A DNA stretch of 64,000 nucleotides from Rhynchopus sp. YZ270_cl-10 (lineage: Eukaryota > Euglenozoa > Diplonemea > Diplonemida > Diplonemidae). The translations under genes were made by a program, and so were the position numbers. This document shows positions 41,401 through 49,502 of this stretch, one piece after another. How positions within the stretch are numbered: position 1 is the stretch's first letter; each line of letters starts with the position of its first letter. The notes under the pieces were generated by a model. It did not search any database, was not told the DNA's origin, and was given only the letters and a program-made list of their open reading frames with translations. The stretch is from the NCBI GenBank assembly GCA_964035575.1, contig OZ037848.1:186001-250000 (forward strand), written 5' to 3'.

Positions 41401-44064
41401 GATCCATTTTTCCAATGCAGCGACTGCCAGCTCGGCTATAGGGGGGAACGACAGCCCTGTATGGAGGGCCAGCTGGACACACCCCATAAGCTTCTCTGTT
41501 ACCCCTCCTGAGTGCGTCGCTTTGTTTGCGAGGTCAGAGGTGACTAACATTTGCAACATTGCTGGGTCCAGAGACAACAGCAAATCCAATTGCGCCACCA
41601 ATAGTTCCCCCTTTGCCTCATGTACCGCTCCCATGGTTGCACCAATAAATGCGATGACAACCGACCGAAGCTCCCCCCCTTCTGCACCCAAGGTAGCAGT
41701 TTCCTTCCAATCCACCTTTCGGAGAAGCGCTGCCATCATTTCATAAATGCCAGAAAGAAGCGGGCGTCTGGTTCTCACTGCGAGCAGTGCGTTGGCGAAG
41801 GGGAGGTGCCAGCAGGAGACCAAACTGCCTCCAGAGAGTTTCCCCATTAATCCACAGACGAAGGTGTTCATTGCGCGGAGCAATGCGTGGTCAGCAGGGT
41901 TCGAGGGGACAATGTGTGGGGCGTAGAGTAGTGTTTCCGCTTCGGCCCCTTCGACCTCTTCTGTTTGAGAGTAGCCTAGGTCAAGGCTTTGCATGATCTT
42001 CAGAAGCGTGCCCATCAGGCTGTCGAATAGGAGAGCGCAAAAATGGCTGTGTCCTGCATCGTTGATGGAGCCGAGCACCAACCCCCAGACCTGATTCAGA
42101 TATCCAGCCCCGCTGTTTTGGACAGACGCAGACCGGATGAGGACCCCCCAGAGGGTGAGGTAGGGGCTTTTGCGCACCTCGTAGGAAAGGTCGTGGGAGT
42201 TGTTCTGATAGTCGTTGAGGTCCACGGTGTCGTCGTCGTCCTTGCCAAAGCCGATGCTCTGCGGTGCGCTCAGAGGCACCTCACCGTCCTCGTTTGAGTC
42301 GTCGTTTTCCTTCTCCACTGCGACTACCGATGATGCAAGCATCTGCAGAACTGCGTTTAACATAAAATTCGACAGAATCCGCGACAAAATTTCGCCCTTC
42401 GTATACAACGCCAGCAGAAGGTGCAGAAGTGCGTGCGCGATTTTGAGTCTCGTTGACGGGAAGACATACGGCTTTGCATAGTGTGTGTGCACAATCTTGA
42501 GTAGATCGGAGAGCTGCTGTTCAACAGTTGCAACAAGAAGTGGGGTAGGAAGGGAAATAATGCAGGCCGCCATACTGTCGATGAAGGAAGGAAGGTAGCG
42601 TGCGAGGACTGGCATGGAGTCTTGGAAGACGCCTTCAGTCGCTTCGTCGGCGTTGACTCTAACGACCTTTAGCATTTCTGTGTCAGCGTACAGCTCGAAG
42701 AAACGCGACGTAAGCGTATCGTAAATGTATCTCGCAGTTTCGTTCCTTGCCGCAGCTTCCGACCCCCTCGCTGCTTGCAACCCTTCGAAGTACACTGCGG
42801 GTCGTAGCAGATGTCCCAGAAGCACTGCACCCAACGATACTGAATGGGAGTCCGTCCGCCCCAACAACGTTCTTGCCGTTTCAAACAAAACCCTGAAGTA
42901 CGTTGATGCGTCGCCCACCTCCTCGGCACTCCCCGGTTCACATAGGGCTACTGAAAGGGTTGCAGCATATGCCCCTGCAGTGGCCAACGCCTGTTTGGTT
43001 ACGTGGCTGTTCCGGTGGCTGATGAGCGTGGTGATTCTGGTTAACATTTTCCGATCTGCCCGAAGATGTCTTTTAAACACAAAAGAATGCAGTTCTAGAA
43101 GAGCCATTGCCGCCTTGGGAACTTCATAGCGGGTGTGATTGTGCAGGTCAAGACCTCTGCAGAGAACGTGGTATACTTTGTCCAAGAACGCTGCATTGTC
43201 CGCCTTCTCCTGCGGGGAGGACCCAGCACCATCGGGGCATTGAAATTGAAAGTACCGCCCCAACCCTTCCAGCAGCCCAGCTGCGACGGAAAGCTCTGGT
43301 GTTTCTGAGGACATAAGAGAATCGACGTTGTCTTTGAAGCATTTTAGGATTGCGGCATTTTGTGTTTCGCTCTTTGCAATTTCGGAGCCAAATTGTTGGC
43401 AGACGAAGCCAAGGAAGTATAGTGCATGCCTCCGGGAGCGCTGTGCCTTTACCTGAGATTTTACGGGTGCAGCGTATTTCAGAAGGGTGGTGATAAGAGG
43501 TGTCAGTCTGAGTGCCGATACTGGGACGTTGAGGGCTTGTGCAGCGCAGAGAGCCTGCTGGAGAGGGGCAAAGAGGGATTCTTGAAACGAGGAAACTCCC
43601 TTAACAGATACGGTGCGACGAAGAAGTTCCGCGATTTCGGTTACAATGTAAATGTGCTGCTGTGCATGCAAACACTGCCTAGCAAGGGTCAGTAAAGTGT
43701 TCAACAACTCTGCCGCCGATTTGAGTCCACCATCCAAAGATGCAGAAGAAATCTGGTCCTTTCTCGTCGAAGTGACCGACCCAGTTTTTTTCTTGAGGAT
43801 ATGTGTAATAAAGACGAATAAGCCGGTTTCGGTGTCAAGCATCAGAGTTGCAACCCGCAGCCAAAACACTTCGCCCTTAATTTTCACGAGAGCTTCATCA
43901 AGAGAACGAAGCAGTGTGGCAACATCAGCGCTTGATATCCCCATCACACCAGCCGCAGTGCCAAGACCCTGTCTATCCACTTCCAACCCACCAGTAGCGG
44001 AACGATGCAGATCGCCCAGCATCGAAGCAATGTTAGCCACACGCTTCTCCATAACGCTTTCCAT
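29482..44064 (-). CDS. PRKDC: DNA-dependent protein kinase catalytic subunit homologue (PIKK)
   Basis: A single 4860-residue frame with no intron, longer than the human protein (about 4128). Helical HEAT-like repeats fill about residues 1-3100. A Ser/Thr-Gln-rich segment lies near 3110-3215, and a FAT-type region follows. The PI3K-like kinase domain, about 4430-4740, shows FLVKGGEDLRQDQRIQQLF, GLVEWVDD, GIGDRHLDNF and DFGHAFG. A FATC tail ends in ATDPNILCRTYMGWAPLF. DFGHAFG, the PELMPFRLT that follows it, and the exact FATC form match DNA-PKcs rather than ATM, ATR, TOR or TRRAP. All catalytic and Mg-binding residues are present, so it should be an active Ser/Thr kinase. The family acts with Ku at DNA double-strand breaks in end joining; Ku and ligase IV are not in this window. 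The start follows TTTTCAAGCAG at 44069. Confidence 0.95.
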   Translation of the reverse strand: MESVMEKRVANIASMLGDLHRSATGGLEVDRQGLGTAAGVMGISSADVATLLRSLDEALVKIKGEVFWLRVATLMLDTETGLFVFITHILKKKTGSVTSTRKDQISSASLDGGLKSAAELLNTLLTLARQCLHAQQHIYIVTEIAELLRRTVSVKGVSSFQESLFAPLQQALCAAQALNVPVSALRLTPLITTLLKYAAPVKSQVKAQRSRRHALYFLGFVCQQFGSEIAKSETQNAAILKCFKDNVDSLMSSETPELSVAAGLLEGLGRYFQFQCPDGAGSSPQEKADNAAFLDKVYHVLCRGLDLHNHTRYEVPKAAMALLELHSFVFKRHLRADRKMLTRITTLISHRNSHVTKQALATAGAYAATLSVALCEPGSAEEVGDASTYFRVLFETARTLLGRTDSHSVSLGAVLLGHLLRPAVYFEGLQAARGSEAAARNETARYIYDTLTSRFFELYADTEMLKVVRVNADEATEGVFQDSMPVLARYLPSFIDSMAACIISLPTPLLVATVEQQLSDLLKIVHTHYAKPYVFPSTRLKIAHALLHLLLALYTKGEILSRILSNFMLNAVLQMLASSVVAVEKENDDSNEDGEVPLSAPQSIGFGKDDDDTVDLNDYQNNSHDLSYEVRKSPYLTLWGVLIRSASVQNSGAGYLNQVWGLVLGSINDAGHSHFCALLFDSLMGTLLKIMQSLDLGYSQTEEVEGAEAETLLYAPHIVPSNPADHALLRAMNTFVCGLMGKLSGGSLVSCWHLPFANALLAVRTRRPLLSGIYEMMAALLRKVDWKETATLGAEGGELRSVVIAFIGATMGAVHEAKGELLVAQLDLLLSLDPAMLQMLVTSDLANKATHSGGVTEKLMGCVQLALHTGLSFPPIAELAVAALEKWIAIELNQTQHRLLCAKIVPVLESFISASSSIGAADLPAEEKAKKSKAKAKGLLKTTQNDTKSERERLEEVQIRCLMVLGKLGSGAVAEVLLGDDNAKTEKSADSMDTKDTLQDDTPWDPERRILLRLALGDVKYNLSFDALLPRTCEIALTHTERKVKIAACELLHSIIIWTVGRNAIQPKGEKGASTAPPQAANFTHLNEKLYPVVISLAVDAEPIARQLFGKLLFQLVHWCTRNVHFESVDTMMLLNALVEGLSNSTNGHRRELCANACAEFVKYSIKYGSKSADRNIVSAFTRINSLFSHPDPSRRMGAAKAFSRIVSEIYPHPRYFSALIFPIIQAGILCLSMTEYRSTTLETDAKNGTDISAAASAVPVSTPSCVALLKRCERCVVAKANLLLNQKASSGVNLFALIGAASGSNDSTTQAQTLEAFVRWLIEECFFEEKLTRQWSMRLFLTFVTCLPGYDRHDGPRLWVQKVYHKDNSLNTIFRAIESRLTTLPENVQTITRGDGDVHGAWSSELEAIADAYAWVCTHSLSDLSGLFPSEEARPAKKRRTTTTPIATSSGDPSVLPRHVLFYLNDTLANVAELAKAVPGEGNAGFLTARLKASQRCLESIMYMVLAFFNADLTNSALNDPNSFLTRSLLKTATLMLLRPSRLCYDPHNAATQTQIPALGKKVLKMLQKEDITQIIAEVFEGVYAEQEQASNPGENNLFKQGAIARMLRGDAAEETEEVRTTSAEYRGSQADLVHLVRGCRALQDMAVLNKVVSRLEPDLTTEAQTAAALCSELSHLPVDLLVRPGTTFLLHELCHLCFDLGLAHDELLSLLSDKTPLTVDDLAAGRVSRSFSNFFLGGTSGSALTQGGVKQSAVQVTRCQSFYSAHRTGICDYVLANPPPLSFFERLRTQNPGMFYRFVSDLCALCAVVFMSGKKQGGSVEGSPRMQLALHFASRVGAEGLVPLLIDGVMSPKGAPGGTDDELFLTATTHNTDKNGQIDEDELTHVITILSSLAKVFSANGDTHSALTERVATFSVWVLSRDPTTRLLKKQAGVVKNVCRVIQQLCPHVLTSQHSTDVLIALQRVVSDELPVHYTEVFRDATGGSPSKVQARLTSAYIRVVDALLGCLSESGSVELLRGLFSLFRGSGAHPLADRFSACLLRFFGSLAARDEGVNAVLSSASKCIEVFVDDDIPGDIRCAAVSRVCSLALLKLPAPSVEEFFAEHCVRLYEHLTSEWPSPHALGECISTLITKTSALSLFELMYRLCSPEATKTGINEKFAVLLGKLPGLSQYTGKEMNDKVVRTAYAGVTERLFFEDAVARASYSNVNGAAALLRYRQAAYNCLAAALLATQNNVNMITRALFTPRKNEDLLERIVDLNKEHIFAVETNFSVKEQALYIIPHDWEEDVSRAAEPQTATPSASFVPTSVGTQHISRRGEGDVLQDSSMSLTADKDYGFAGDALAVQLTQSQHVTRVRAKKSDKEEDDAHTVVPIAAKTHRDELLSQMPPPEARSDVTETPKKTTTTTTTPAKTPAATPHSRTAQFTNWSLFSQNPAPPLTPCIDFKFKEEMQKEVAEAKGEDLLEKPESWEKAALARYADGDLEMDEINRSPVMATMLRTVLFLVHKGADAANSDAMIDSDEPPLWMSELLNKAASSRTNLNVRLFVAKIVVNFSDLFQKHAHMWVAPLIEIALLHHRHAVSSLEKEDADRKVKKEDTFGVTYFVRDVVLTLVGWSTTASNMAQVRLNALRDEDDQSAAVAPEGAGVPHCGIEAEAKVAQLIEFLLKNCTHKKRRILRENIELVKLLIAQWGSKVRIGAEHKRIIMGWVCYSEGSDVATSATSSSPWVHARITGLQLLGTLIANGISAYDPFSDASVMTQRDFYGKLLANAPPHPSNRTLPKELVEVVSEVIGMILQQQSLQEKTEALPSMRSTQESSSEQHLHDKVAKKLRLLHGGGHTEQFLLLLGGIVRHYPAIADEFMPHRLLKLVPISRGPYTLLILEIIRKRAEHFPTVYAEFHPFVHDLLLSTGNEAVDIRLNTLEIVKIALLSTTGEKGAFSNNDVNHFISHVSRGIRSRLFVAGVLDVDSKAAVFDLWIRIYDSLGESLDTEARDLLTEYLLHGLHDQTTYIKDKILRFWDDPTRLPATVMHRVERLLVYRDGEGDGSGSSLCAPALGDKWLQYSSILLLFLAHRSPDFRDRYTFFKDPLAECEYNEMKIYSSTAARGTLKGFSSSYAGSLGASQGAEIAGTPGFAGTQAPLSLFASVGRRGENHIMSTVGYVPGMTQTQGLTPGVQTASNFAHYEPRQVTSASLSQTAMLFQPFNVNETQRTSSGPPKGAHMVQRGSGKNRRGSFYVQNVALKKRFQRTTEEQRRSVAALYATKEKAAKIDAAEQKKQAGGAEVQVWRLYREGEVPDIQISPSSMLLPLEALCLYDVEISKLVLSELTSQIYAGLSTPQPSLSNAVLQNSGSNPLSDIPDPHNANAEELDTVFDTTGNVVGQLMDSSIGADPLNPANAVAHKKALRKRVVESFVTLCGKMAQESGVVGFLHSFFLTEANRERFAHTTKGKPVQFLGRHLCRMDPASILNSALLSGNVQTGALLLEQGVVCREERLTLLASEIWTSEQKLQRAQPRAGTTATPTPLVASSNADSDLFGSVQSEVSAKAKPGATPPAALTDAAAAAGTHEERRVDGIVKNKKEEAALLQNLNSTAYDALVELYKHLDNTDAANGVMAGKVLSGTALVGVRAALDNDFDKALTVFNSELEKGHPKQQMLEKEARRCLVSLMRWEELSSLCDSRCPLSGEKVFSPHNREALSQHINAKVHLAVNEASFLGNDGAPSAPLSALLEFVEDRVESSSQNMEVLMSLHQFHHIGMSFFMANDLQTARQYVDMGLNGILKHWGGASRTQRTPHDVNSFLGVLQPLVEMSECLQLVMKRQQQGDGGSIADASLLDSADSLLNLWWERTRDFDGSAQQWALFVNTRRLMLELLHTQFSQSAEERQAGLMGETAAPLVSLPGLYTQRLALTLSAAESLSEKRLYGPSRAFLHEYSTLRGQADAQVDEFGAKMTHLASKQGSEFSSMDVRFTFLAARNTLARAGASASPEKAKKMYDKAAQYVQQEDQRLQLSASAPVAFHSVVGDAMKGVYQSEVLLSEDSSKSAQKASTSFRHAVAKAQSAEEKSAAFEKLGLFVDTLLKAAEAKENSGDDMADTDVDTLVQTLIKSVLGAIITGASYASRLRIPRLLEVLEKHPQHKDVFLRNVKNIDSWLLLPWVNQIVSYIGGPAGDVVVLLLRKIVRKFPQQVYYALSASSAELASISLKNANGCAEKIKKLQRDVRAAVAGEDSASLEEEPAPVILVEAFVHSLEQLHNPDLRLKYYLEELVSSLKELKADHSMLHEVQHRFSLLWNEMYTDLFDPKMQATMNEANLNRKFMLKSREQMTVQVEGAQVPLYSDIERTLKPVVRDASVLLLAKQQRSANAVTFESIQLRVREWTACVKNSWGYAKTVGTVPLATYSDFLSGYNANKGAPLSGGESVVGDYILLPHQPFRYLHTTTPAALPDVVSFAQNVLVLGSIQKPKQLVVRCSDETERSFLVKGGEDLRQDQRIQQLFYMFNSCIKSSDRASGLHIDGYGVIPLSPKVGLVEWVDDCAPLKSLIENRFPKSIGNVQAHPSSRKYHEFITSLSSVSSSDWAGGFRALYGEHGGTDLTAKYAELQGGVQSNYLKASLYALCATHSAFYKHRAQFTQSYAAASVGQWLLGIGDRHLDNFLVDKKRCRVVPIDFGHAFGTATEMLHIPELMPFRLTPQLTSVFEPLGASLLKGGMVKTMDSLRRNKELLMDVLSVFVREPLSTWRRTALKRGKKSSDGTQKVAPVEQNSYANAKLASVGKKLSLVNPYVPAAADLSANVIALHTCLKHKNGLSNAVSILKGREGVNLRRSVPATCRSTAEQIDCLLDMATDPNILCRTYMGWAPLF

Positions 44065-44068
44065 TTTT

Positions 44069-44115
44069 CTGCTTGAAAAGGTACAAAAAATAAACTCAAC
44101 AAAAAAGAAACGGGT
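44069..44115 (-). promoter_or_regulatory. Putative splice acceptor before DNA-PKcs gene
   Basis: On minus, CCCGTTTCTTTTTTGTTGAG and TTTATTTTTTGTACC are followed by TTTTCAAGCAG, four bases before the ATG. The short leader and T-rich tract fit an acceptor. Confidence 0.5.
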
Positions 44116-44340
44116 TTTGCAGCAAACCCCGAAAGAGAAGACTCCAACGGAACCCTAAATCTGGAGGGGAGAACCTAAACGGAAAAAAAGAGAGAGAAAC
44201 AGAGTTAGTGAGGGGGGGGTTCAAAGGCCGAAAAGCCTCTGTTTCTTTGTTGTGTGTTTTTCTTTTTGTGTGGATCTGAGAATTAGTGTGGAGTTTGGAG
44301 GAGAAGAAAAAAGCGCCACTTCCCTTTTGCCCTTCCCTCA

Positions 44341-44357
44341 CATGTCATTATGACATG
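44341..44357. repeat. Short perfect palindrome upstream of DNA-PKcs
   Basis: CATGTCAT-T-ATGACATG, 17 bp, about 280 bp upstream of the DNA-PKcs ATG. It could be a binding site or a chance palindrome. Confidence 0.4.
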
Positions 44358-45192
44358 CGGTAAGTGTTGATACGTCATTCTGTGTAGAAAAGACACATTC
44401 CATCCACCCAGGTCAGACGAAGAGAGGTCATTGGAGAAGCGTAGGTCTTCCATTTGCGTATGTAGGTTCCGGATGGGATGGAATTAGTATAGGATTTGGC
44501 GGAGAAGTTGAAAAGCAAAGGAACATGAAATGTGGGGGAAAATGGGTGAGGGGAAGTTGCATGTTTTTTTTTTTTGCTCTGTGGTTGTACTGGATCTCGA
44601 ATACGTATCAGTGTTTCTGCTGGGGGGAAAGGGAGGGAGGGGAGGGAAAAAAATCTTGAGGGTGCGCAAATTGTGCCCCCCAAAAGAAAATGGATCGAGG
44701 GGGTGCGGGCACGCACTGCTCCTTTTAAAAATAGGGTAAGGCACCATGTCAGATTGTGTCATGATTAGTACCTTGAAAAAAATGGGGAGGAAAAATAAAA
44801 TAAGAAAAAAGAAATGGAACACTGATCATCAGCCTCACAGCCTAACACTGTAGGTTGCAGTGAGGGAGAAAATCAGGAAAATTTTGTAATCTCACTGTTC
44901 ACATAATCATTTTAAAAAAGTAAATGTGTATGCCGGCCCTCGCAAATAGGTAGGATGGGGGTCTGGGGGCACGACACACAAAAAAAATATTGAAATACAG
45001 TGGTTAGTTAAAACCAACGCCGAACAGAAAATCGTATCCCCGGAAGAAAGAACCAAAAGAAAAAGTTGGGTACGGCCTTAGCTATCGTCCTTAGTACCTA
45101 AGCTCTGTTCGGGAGGGGGAAAAAATCGATTCGAACGGAACGCATCGAGCTATCGATGCTTCACTACATTTTGTTGTGAACGTTTTTTTTTT

Positions 45193-45236
45193 TTGTTGTG
45201 TCGACAATCACCTGCTAGTGCAGGATTATGTACTCA
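45193..45236 (+). repeat. Family E hairpin repeat
   Basis: TGTCGACAATCAC is followed by CCTGC-TAGT-GCAGG and then ATTATGTAC, with T tracts either side. Related copies: 49503-49545 (CCCC-AGGAT-GGGG) and 58938-58987 (CCTGTCC-GA-GGACGGG). The stem sequence differs in each copy while pairing is kept. Confidence 0.6.
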
Positions 45237-45356
45237 ATTTTTTTTTCTCTCTCTTCCCGCTGTATATTTTACCACTCTTTTTTTTTGATGCAGACACCTC
45301 AGTATTTGAGCATTACTCAAAAAAAAACCATTATTTCGAGAACAAGAAAAGTTTGT

Positions 45357-45436
45357 AACATGAGCCTAAGCTTCTTTGTGCATAGTCACCTGAAAACGAA
45401 CACTAGAACGATGAATATGCCTCGCACATACACATT
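45357..45436 (-). repeat. Two-hairpin array (A then B)
   Basis: Family A at 45357-45390 (CTAAGC...GCATAG, one mismatch) and family B at 45410-45436 (GATGAATATGCCTCGCACATAC), joined by a 19-bp A-rich linker. Confidence 0.55.
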
Positions 45437-45904
45437 TAATGGACACATGGCCCCTCCATACTGTTTGTGTATCATATTATTGTGTGAACAATCACCCTAT
45501 CACCAAGGATCTGGACACTGTTGCCCGAATTTATTTTTTTGTCTTTTATTTTACTTTGGTGTGTTCCGGGGTATGGGATTTTACACATCTTCACACATCT
45601 TCACAACTCTTCACAACTTTTCACAAATTTTCACAAATTTTCACAACATAATTTTGGCCATATTTTTGTGAAGAATTGTGAAGAGTTGTGAATAGTTGTG
45701 AAAAGTTGTGAAGAGTTGTGAATTGAAATGAAAATTTGGATCAGTCTAAATGGGAGCCAATTACCCCCCCCTAGCCAATTACCCCCCCCCCCCCCTTATA
45801 TTACCCCCTTTTTCCAAAATCCGGAAACCCAAGATTTTTCAGTGCCAATTACCCCCCCCCCCCCTTTAGGTGGTCCCACGTAGAAGGAAATCCTTAAGGA
45901 TTTG

Positions 45905-46040
45905 CTGTGGACACACGTGTGACCCCACCGTGGAGAGCAATCGGCTCGCGCAATCAAAAGAAAGCAGAGAAAAGGGGAAAGAAAAAGGAAAAAAGTTGCG
46001 TACCGTGCGCCTGCGGCGCACGGTAGCCAACCTTTGTTTG
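45905..46040 (+). repeat. Shared GC-hairpin block (family F)
   Basis: Contains GAGAGCAATCGGCTCGCG, AAAGAAAGCAGAGAAAAGG-like sequence and the hairpin TACCGTGCGCC-TGC-GGCGCACGGTA. The block recurs inverted at 58205-58325 and in part at 5440-5560, each time inside a different inverted-repeat element. Confidence 0.7.
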
Positions 46041-46552
46041 TACTTATGTATATACCACCAAATTTTGACCATGTTTTCCGGTGTTTTCCGGTGTTGGCCG
46101 GTGAAGTCACGGTACTGGGTACTGGGTACTGGGTACACTCGCTTCATCATTGTACTAGCCCAGGGAGGGTTCCCGGCTACCGGCAAGGTCTCTTCCAATC
46201 CGTACCCCAGTTTCCTAGTGGGCTTCTCTGGCTAGGGCTCCAGTAGGTCCCTCCACACATGTAATGTGCCTGCCTTCAGCACCCAGGGTAGCATTCCCAG
46301 CACCTTTTACCCTCAGGCAGACCTTCATAGAGTTTCAGGAGGAGTGCCACAAAGGGTCCCCGGATACAATTTAAGGTCCAGCCCAGGACGAGAGGGGCTC
46401 ACAGCAGAGAATAAGCCCGGTCCCTGGTCCCGGTCCGGTCCTGGTATATCCTGGTCCTGGTCCTGGCCCAGGTGCCGGTCCCGGGTCCCAGACCCGGGTC
46501 CCAGATGGTACCGGGTACCTGGGTACCCAGGTATACGCAAACCCGCAAATAC

Positions 46553-46636
46553 GGTACACAGGTACACAGGTACACAGGTACACAGGTACACAGGTACACA
46601 GGTACACAGGTACACAGGTACACAGGTACACAGGTA
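46553..46636. repeat. 8-bp tandem array (about 10 copies of GGTACACA)
   Basis: Near-perfect units directly after a palindromic GGGTACCTGGGTACCC region. A related triplet GGTACTGG repeats three times at about 46111-46135. Confidence 0.9.
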
Positions 46637-48536
46637 GGTGTCTATTACCCCCCCCCCTTGGGTGTCTATTACCCCCCCCCCTTATATTACCCCCAAAACC
46701 CGAATATGACCCTCAAGGGGGGGGGGTAATTGGCTCCCATTTAGACTGATGGAAAAAACACAGACGTTGTGAATATTTGTGAAGAGTTGTGAACAGTTGT
46801 GAACAGTTGTGAAGAGTTGTGAAGAGTTGTGAATTGGAGAAAAAAAGGGGGGGTTTTCCCAATTCACAACTCTTCACAACTGTTCACAACTCTTCACAAA
46901 TATTCACAACGTCTGTGTTTTTTCCATCCAAATTTTCATTTCAATTCACAACTCTTCACAACTTTTCACAACTCTTCACAATTCTTCACAAAAATATGGC
47001 CAAAATTATGTTGTGAAAAGTTGTGAAGAGTTGTGAAAAGTTGTGAAGAGTTGTGAAGATGTGTGAAGATGTGTAAAATCCCATACCCCGGAACACACCA
47101 TACTTGGTATTCACTCTCGTCACTTTAACTGCCGAAGCAGAGTGCCGGCTCTTTCTGTTGCCATCCTGGGTAAACCTGGGACTGTGTCCCGGTTGCCCTC
47201 AGGGTGGAAATCTTTACTTTCTTTGTGGACCCTAAGAACTCCCAGAATATGGCCTTCAGGAATGTCGTGGGGTTCGGTGAGTCCAGACGTTTTTTTTTGT
47301 TTCTTTGTTTCTGTGTACCCACGAGATACGGTGCACACTCCAAGGGAGGTGCTCAATGTTAGCATTTTGCATTTTGCATTGCATCTTTTTGAAAACTTAT
47401 GATTTTTCTTCTCGCAGTGTACTAAGCGAAGCTCCGAAGCCTCACTTTAGTCACCTTCAATAAAAAAAACAACAGAAATAAGAGAAAAAAAAAACTTGGG
47501 AAAAAAATGATACTGTACCACTACCTCACTTACGCACAACATATTGTTTTTTTGAAAGATAGTGGATAGGGCGGTGGTCTGACGCAAAAAGATTTGTTTG
47601 TTTGTTTTTTGAATAATTGATATTTGGTAGAAACCTCGCTTTTTCTTCTTTTGCGAGCTCCACACAGAAAAGCTTTTTTTAAACTTGAGATCTGCATCAG
47701 GCATTCTGCTTTTTGCCTTTTTTTCAACTTACCTTCCTTCACCCCCCTGTAAGGGTAACCGTAGGTGAAGTAAGGTATAGTATTGAAATCGATGTGGGGG
47801 GGGAGTAAAGGGTCAATTTTACAAAACCAGATTTTGAGGAAAATTTTAGCCAAAAATGGGCCCCACGTATAAGGAACCGGGCTCATATTTCTCAAAATTT
47901 AAGTGATCAAAAAATTGTCCAATTTTCGAGATTGACCCCACCACTGCACGGGCGGAGCCCAAAAATGCAAATAAGGACCCTTTTTAATTTGTTCTCTTGA
48001 AATGTGTAATTTCATGTTTTCGCGAAAAAAATAACAACTGATCCTACAAGGGTTGAAGGAAGGTGGTTGAAAACAACAATAATAACAAGGACAAGTAATT
48101 GCTAAGGAAAAACGGGTGTGCTGTGGAAAACTCCGCGCGATTTTCGAAACCACCGTAGCATCCTGGCGATTTGCTGGAGGTGCTGATGCGCCTGGTGTGA
48201 TCGATGTGTTGTAGTCTGTGCATTCTGTGTTCCTTCCGCACTGCTCCAACGACGACGACAATGTGGGGAGCCTGTGGGCAAAAACGAGCTGGACCACGCC
48301 GAGCCTGCCGAGCGGGCGTCCAACAACGCTATCGAGCAGATGGTGCTGGACGAAGAGGACAGCCCCCCTTCTTGAACGTTTCAGATGCTGGCGTGCCAGT
48401 GGGTCTGGCAGCGTACGAAGAGCGTTAGCATACCTGCAGAAGAGCAGAATGCTGGGCGTGTTGTAGATTATTTCTACAGGATGGAGTTCCACACCACACC
48501 CCGTTTTTTTTCCGATAGCAATTACTTGTTTTTTTT

Positions 48537-48585
48537 TGAAAACTTGGTTGTAATAGTGTAGACCATCCTAGAGTGTGCTCCACTA
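48537..48585. repeat. Family D hairpin repeat
   Basis: AACTTGGTTGTAATAGTG, then the CATCCTAGAGTGTG core and CTCCACTA, with T tracts on both sides. It differs from the 51 kb copy mainly within the inner stem. Confidence 0.6.
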
Positions 48586-48807
48586 GCTTTTTTGTTTTGT
48601 TTTGGACCTGCAGTACTCCTAAAATTGGTAGTCCGAAATAATAATAAAAACTTTTGTTTTTCAACAACTACAACAACAACAAATGATATCTCTCATCCGC
48701 ACATATCATATAATCCTCACAGCTGAATACCTCACCAGAGAGGGCGGGACGCTTTGCATACAGCACACCTCATCCCTCACAAGGGTTGGCATAAAGGAGT
48801 GATAATA

Positions 48808-49406
48808 TGGGTCGATTTCAAAACCCCCCCCCCCAAAAGTTCTTTTTTGTCTTTTTCATGATATAGGCAGTTTTTTTGCAGTCTGAGGTCCGGAACCGCC
48901 CCAAAAACGATTTTCTGGGAGGTTTTGGGTGGTTTTGGGGCGAAATGGACCTTTTTTGACCATTTTTATGGTATTTTTAGGCTGTTTTTGGCCCTTCTTC
49001 TTACACAGCCTATTGGGGGTCAAAATAGCTATTTTTGACCAAAAAACATCAAATAAGCACCAAGAAAAGTGCCAAATGTGCCCAAAACAGGTCGGATTGG
49101 GCTCACAGCCCATTTTTGGGATATATTTGGGCCAACGGAGGCCTCCTGGCGTCAAATAAATTGTGTTTTTTGGTCAAAAATAGCTATTTTGACCCCCAAT
49201 AGGCTGTGTAAGAAGAAGGGCCAAAAACAGCCTAAAAATACCATAAAAATGGTCAAAAAAGGTCCATTTCGCCCCAAAACCACCCAAAACCTCCCAGAAA
49301 ATCGTTTTTGGGGCGGTTCCGGACCTCAGACTGCAAAAAAACTGCCTATATCATGAAAAAGACAAAAAAGAACTTTTGGGGGGGGGGGGGTTTTGAAATC
49401 GACCCA
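48808..49406. mobile_element. Long-arm MITE with TA duplication
   Basis: About 599 bp with near-perfect inverted arms of roughly 240 bp (48808-49048, 49164-49406), starting TGGGTCGATTTCAAAA and a run of C. TA flanks both ends (48806-48807, 49407-49408). The unpaired centre is about 115 bp and has no coding capacity. Arm identity suggests recent activity or repair of the arms against each other. Confidence 0.85.
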
Positions 49407-49502
49407 TATGTCTTTTGTTGTCGTTGTTGTTTAAATAAATGTTGTAAACTGGTGTTCTGTTTCATCTTGTTGCAAGATAGCCGCATTTCCACCCTTTTTC
49501 TA

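Larger units (their letters stand above)
45742..46748. mobile_element. Inverted-repeat element nested in left arm of foldback MITE
   Basis: Ends CAGTCTAAATGGGAGCC and GGCTCCCATTTAGACTG, followed inward by AATTACCCCCC and its inverse. The uninterrupted site survives in the other arm of the host element as TTTGGATGGAAA. The join therefore shows a duplication of AT only (45740-45741, 46749-46750), or none if the ends are TCAG...CTGA. The interior holds repeated ATTACCCCC motifs, a hairpin block shared with two hAT-like elements, and an 8-bp tandem array. Confidence 0.8.
45557..47100. mobile_element. Foldback-type MITE interrupted by another element
   Basis: Ends TGGTGTGTTCCGGGGTATGG and its inverse, with a 5-bp duplication TACTT at 45552-45556 and 47101-47105. 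The arms are arrays of TTGTGAAGA-like repeats and pair over almost their whole length. Without the insertion at 45742-46748 the element would be about 537 bp and nearly all palindrome, with a small central G-rich loop near 46846-46857. No coding capacity. Confidence 0.85.

Noticed and set aside
29482-44064. Assignment of the giant PIKK to TRRAP/Tra1, ATM or TOR
   Set aside because: Catalytic DRH and DFG are intact (against TRRAP), and the KGGEDLRQDQR, PELMPFRLT and FATC sequences match DNA-PKcs best.
46553-46636. Possible CRISPR-like array
   Set aside because: The repeat is an 8-bp unit without spacers; the genome is eukaryotic.
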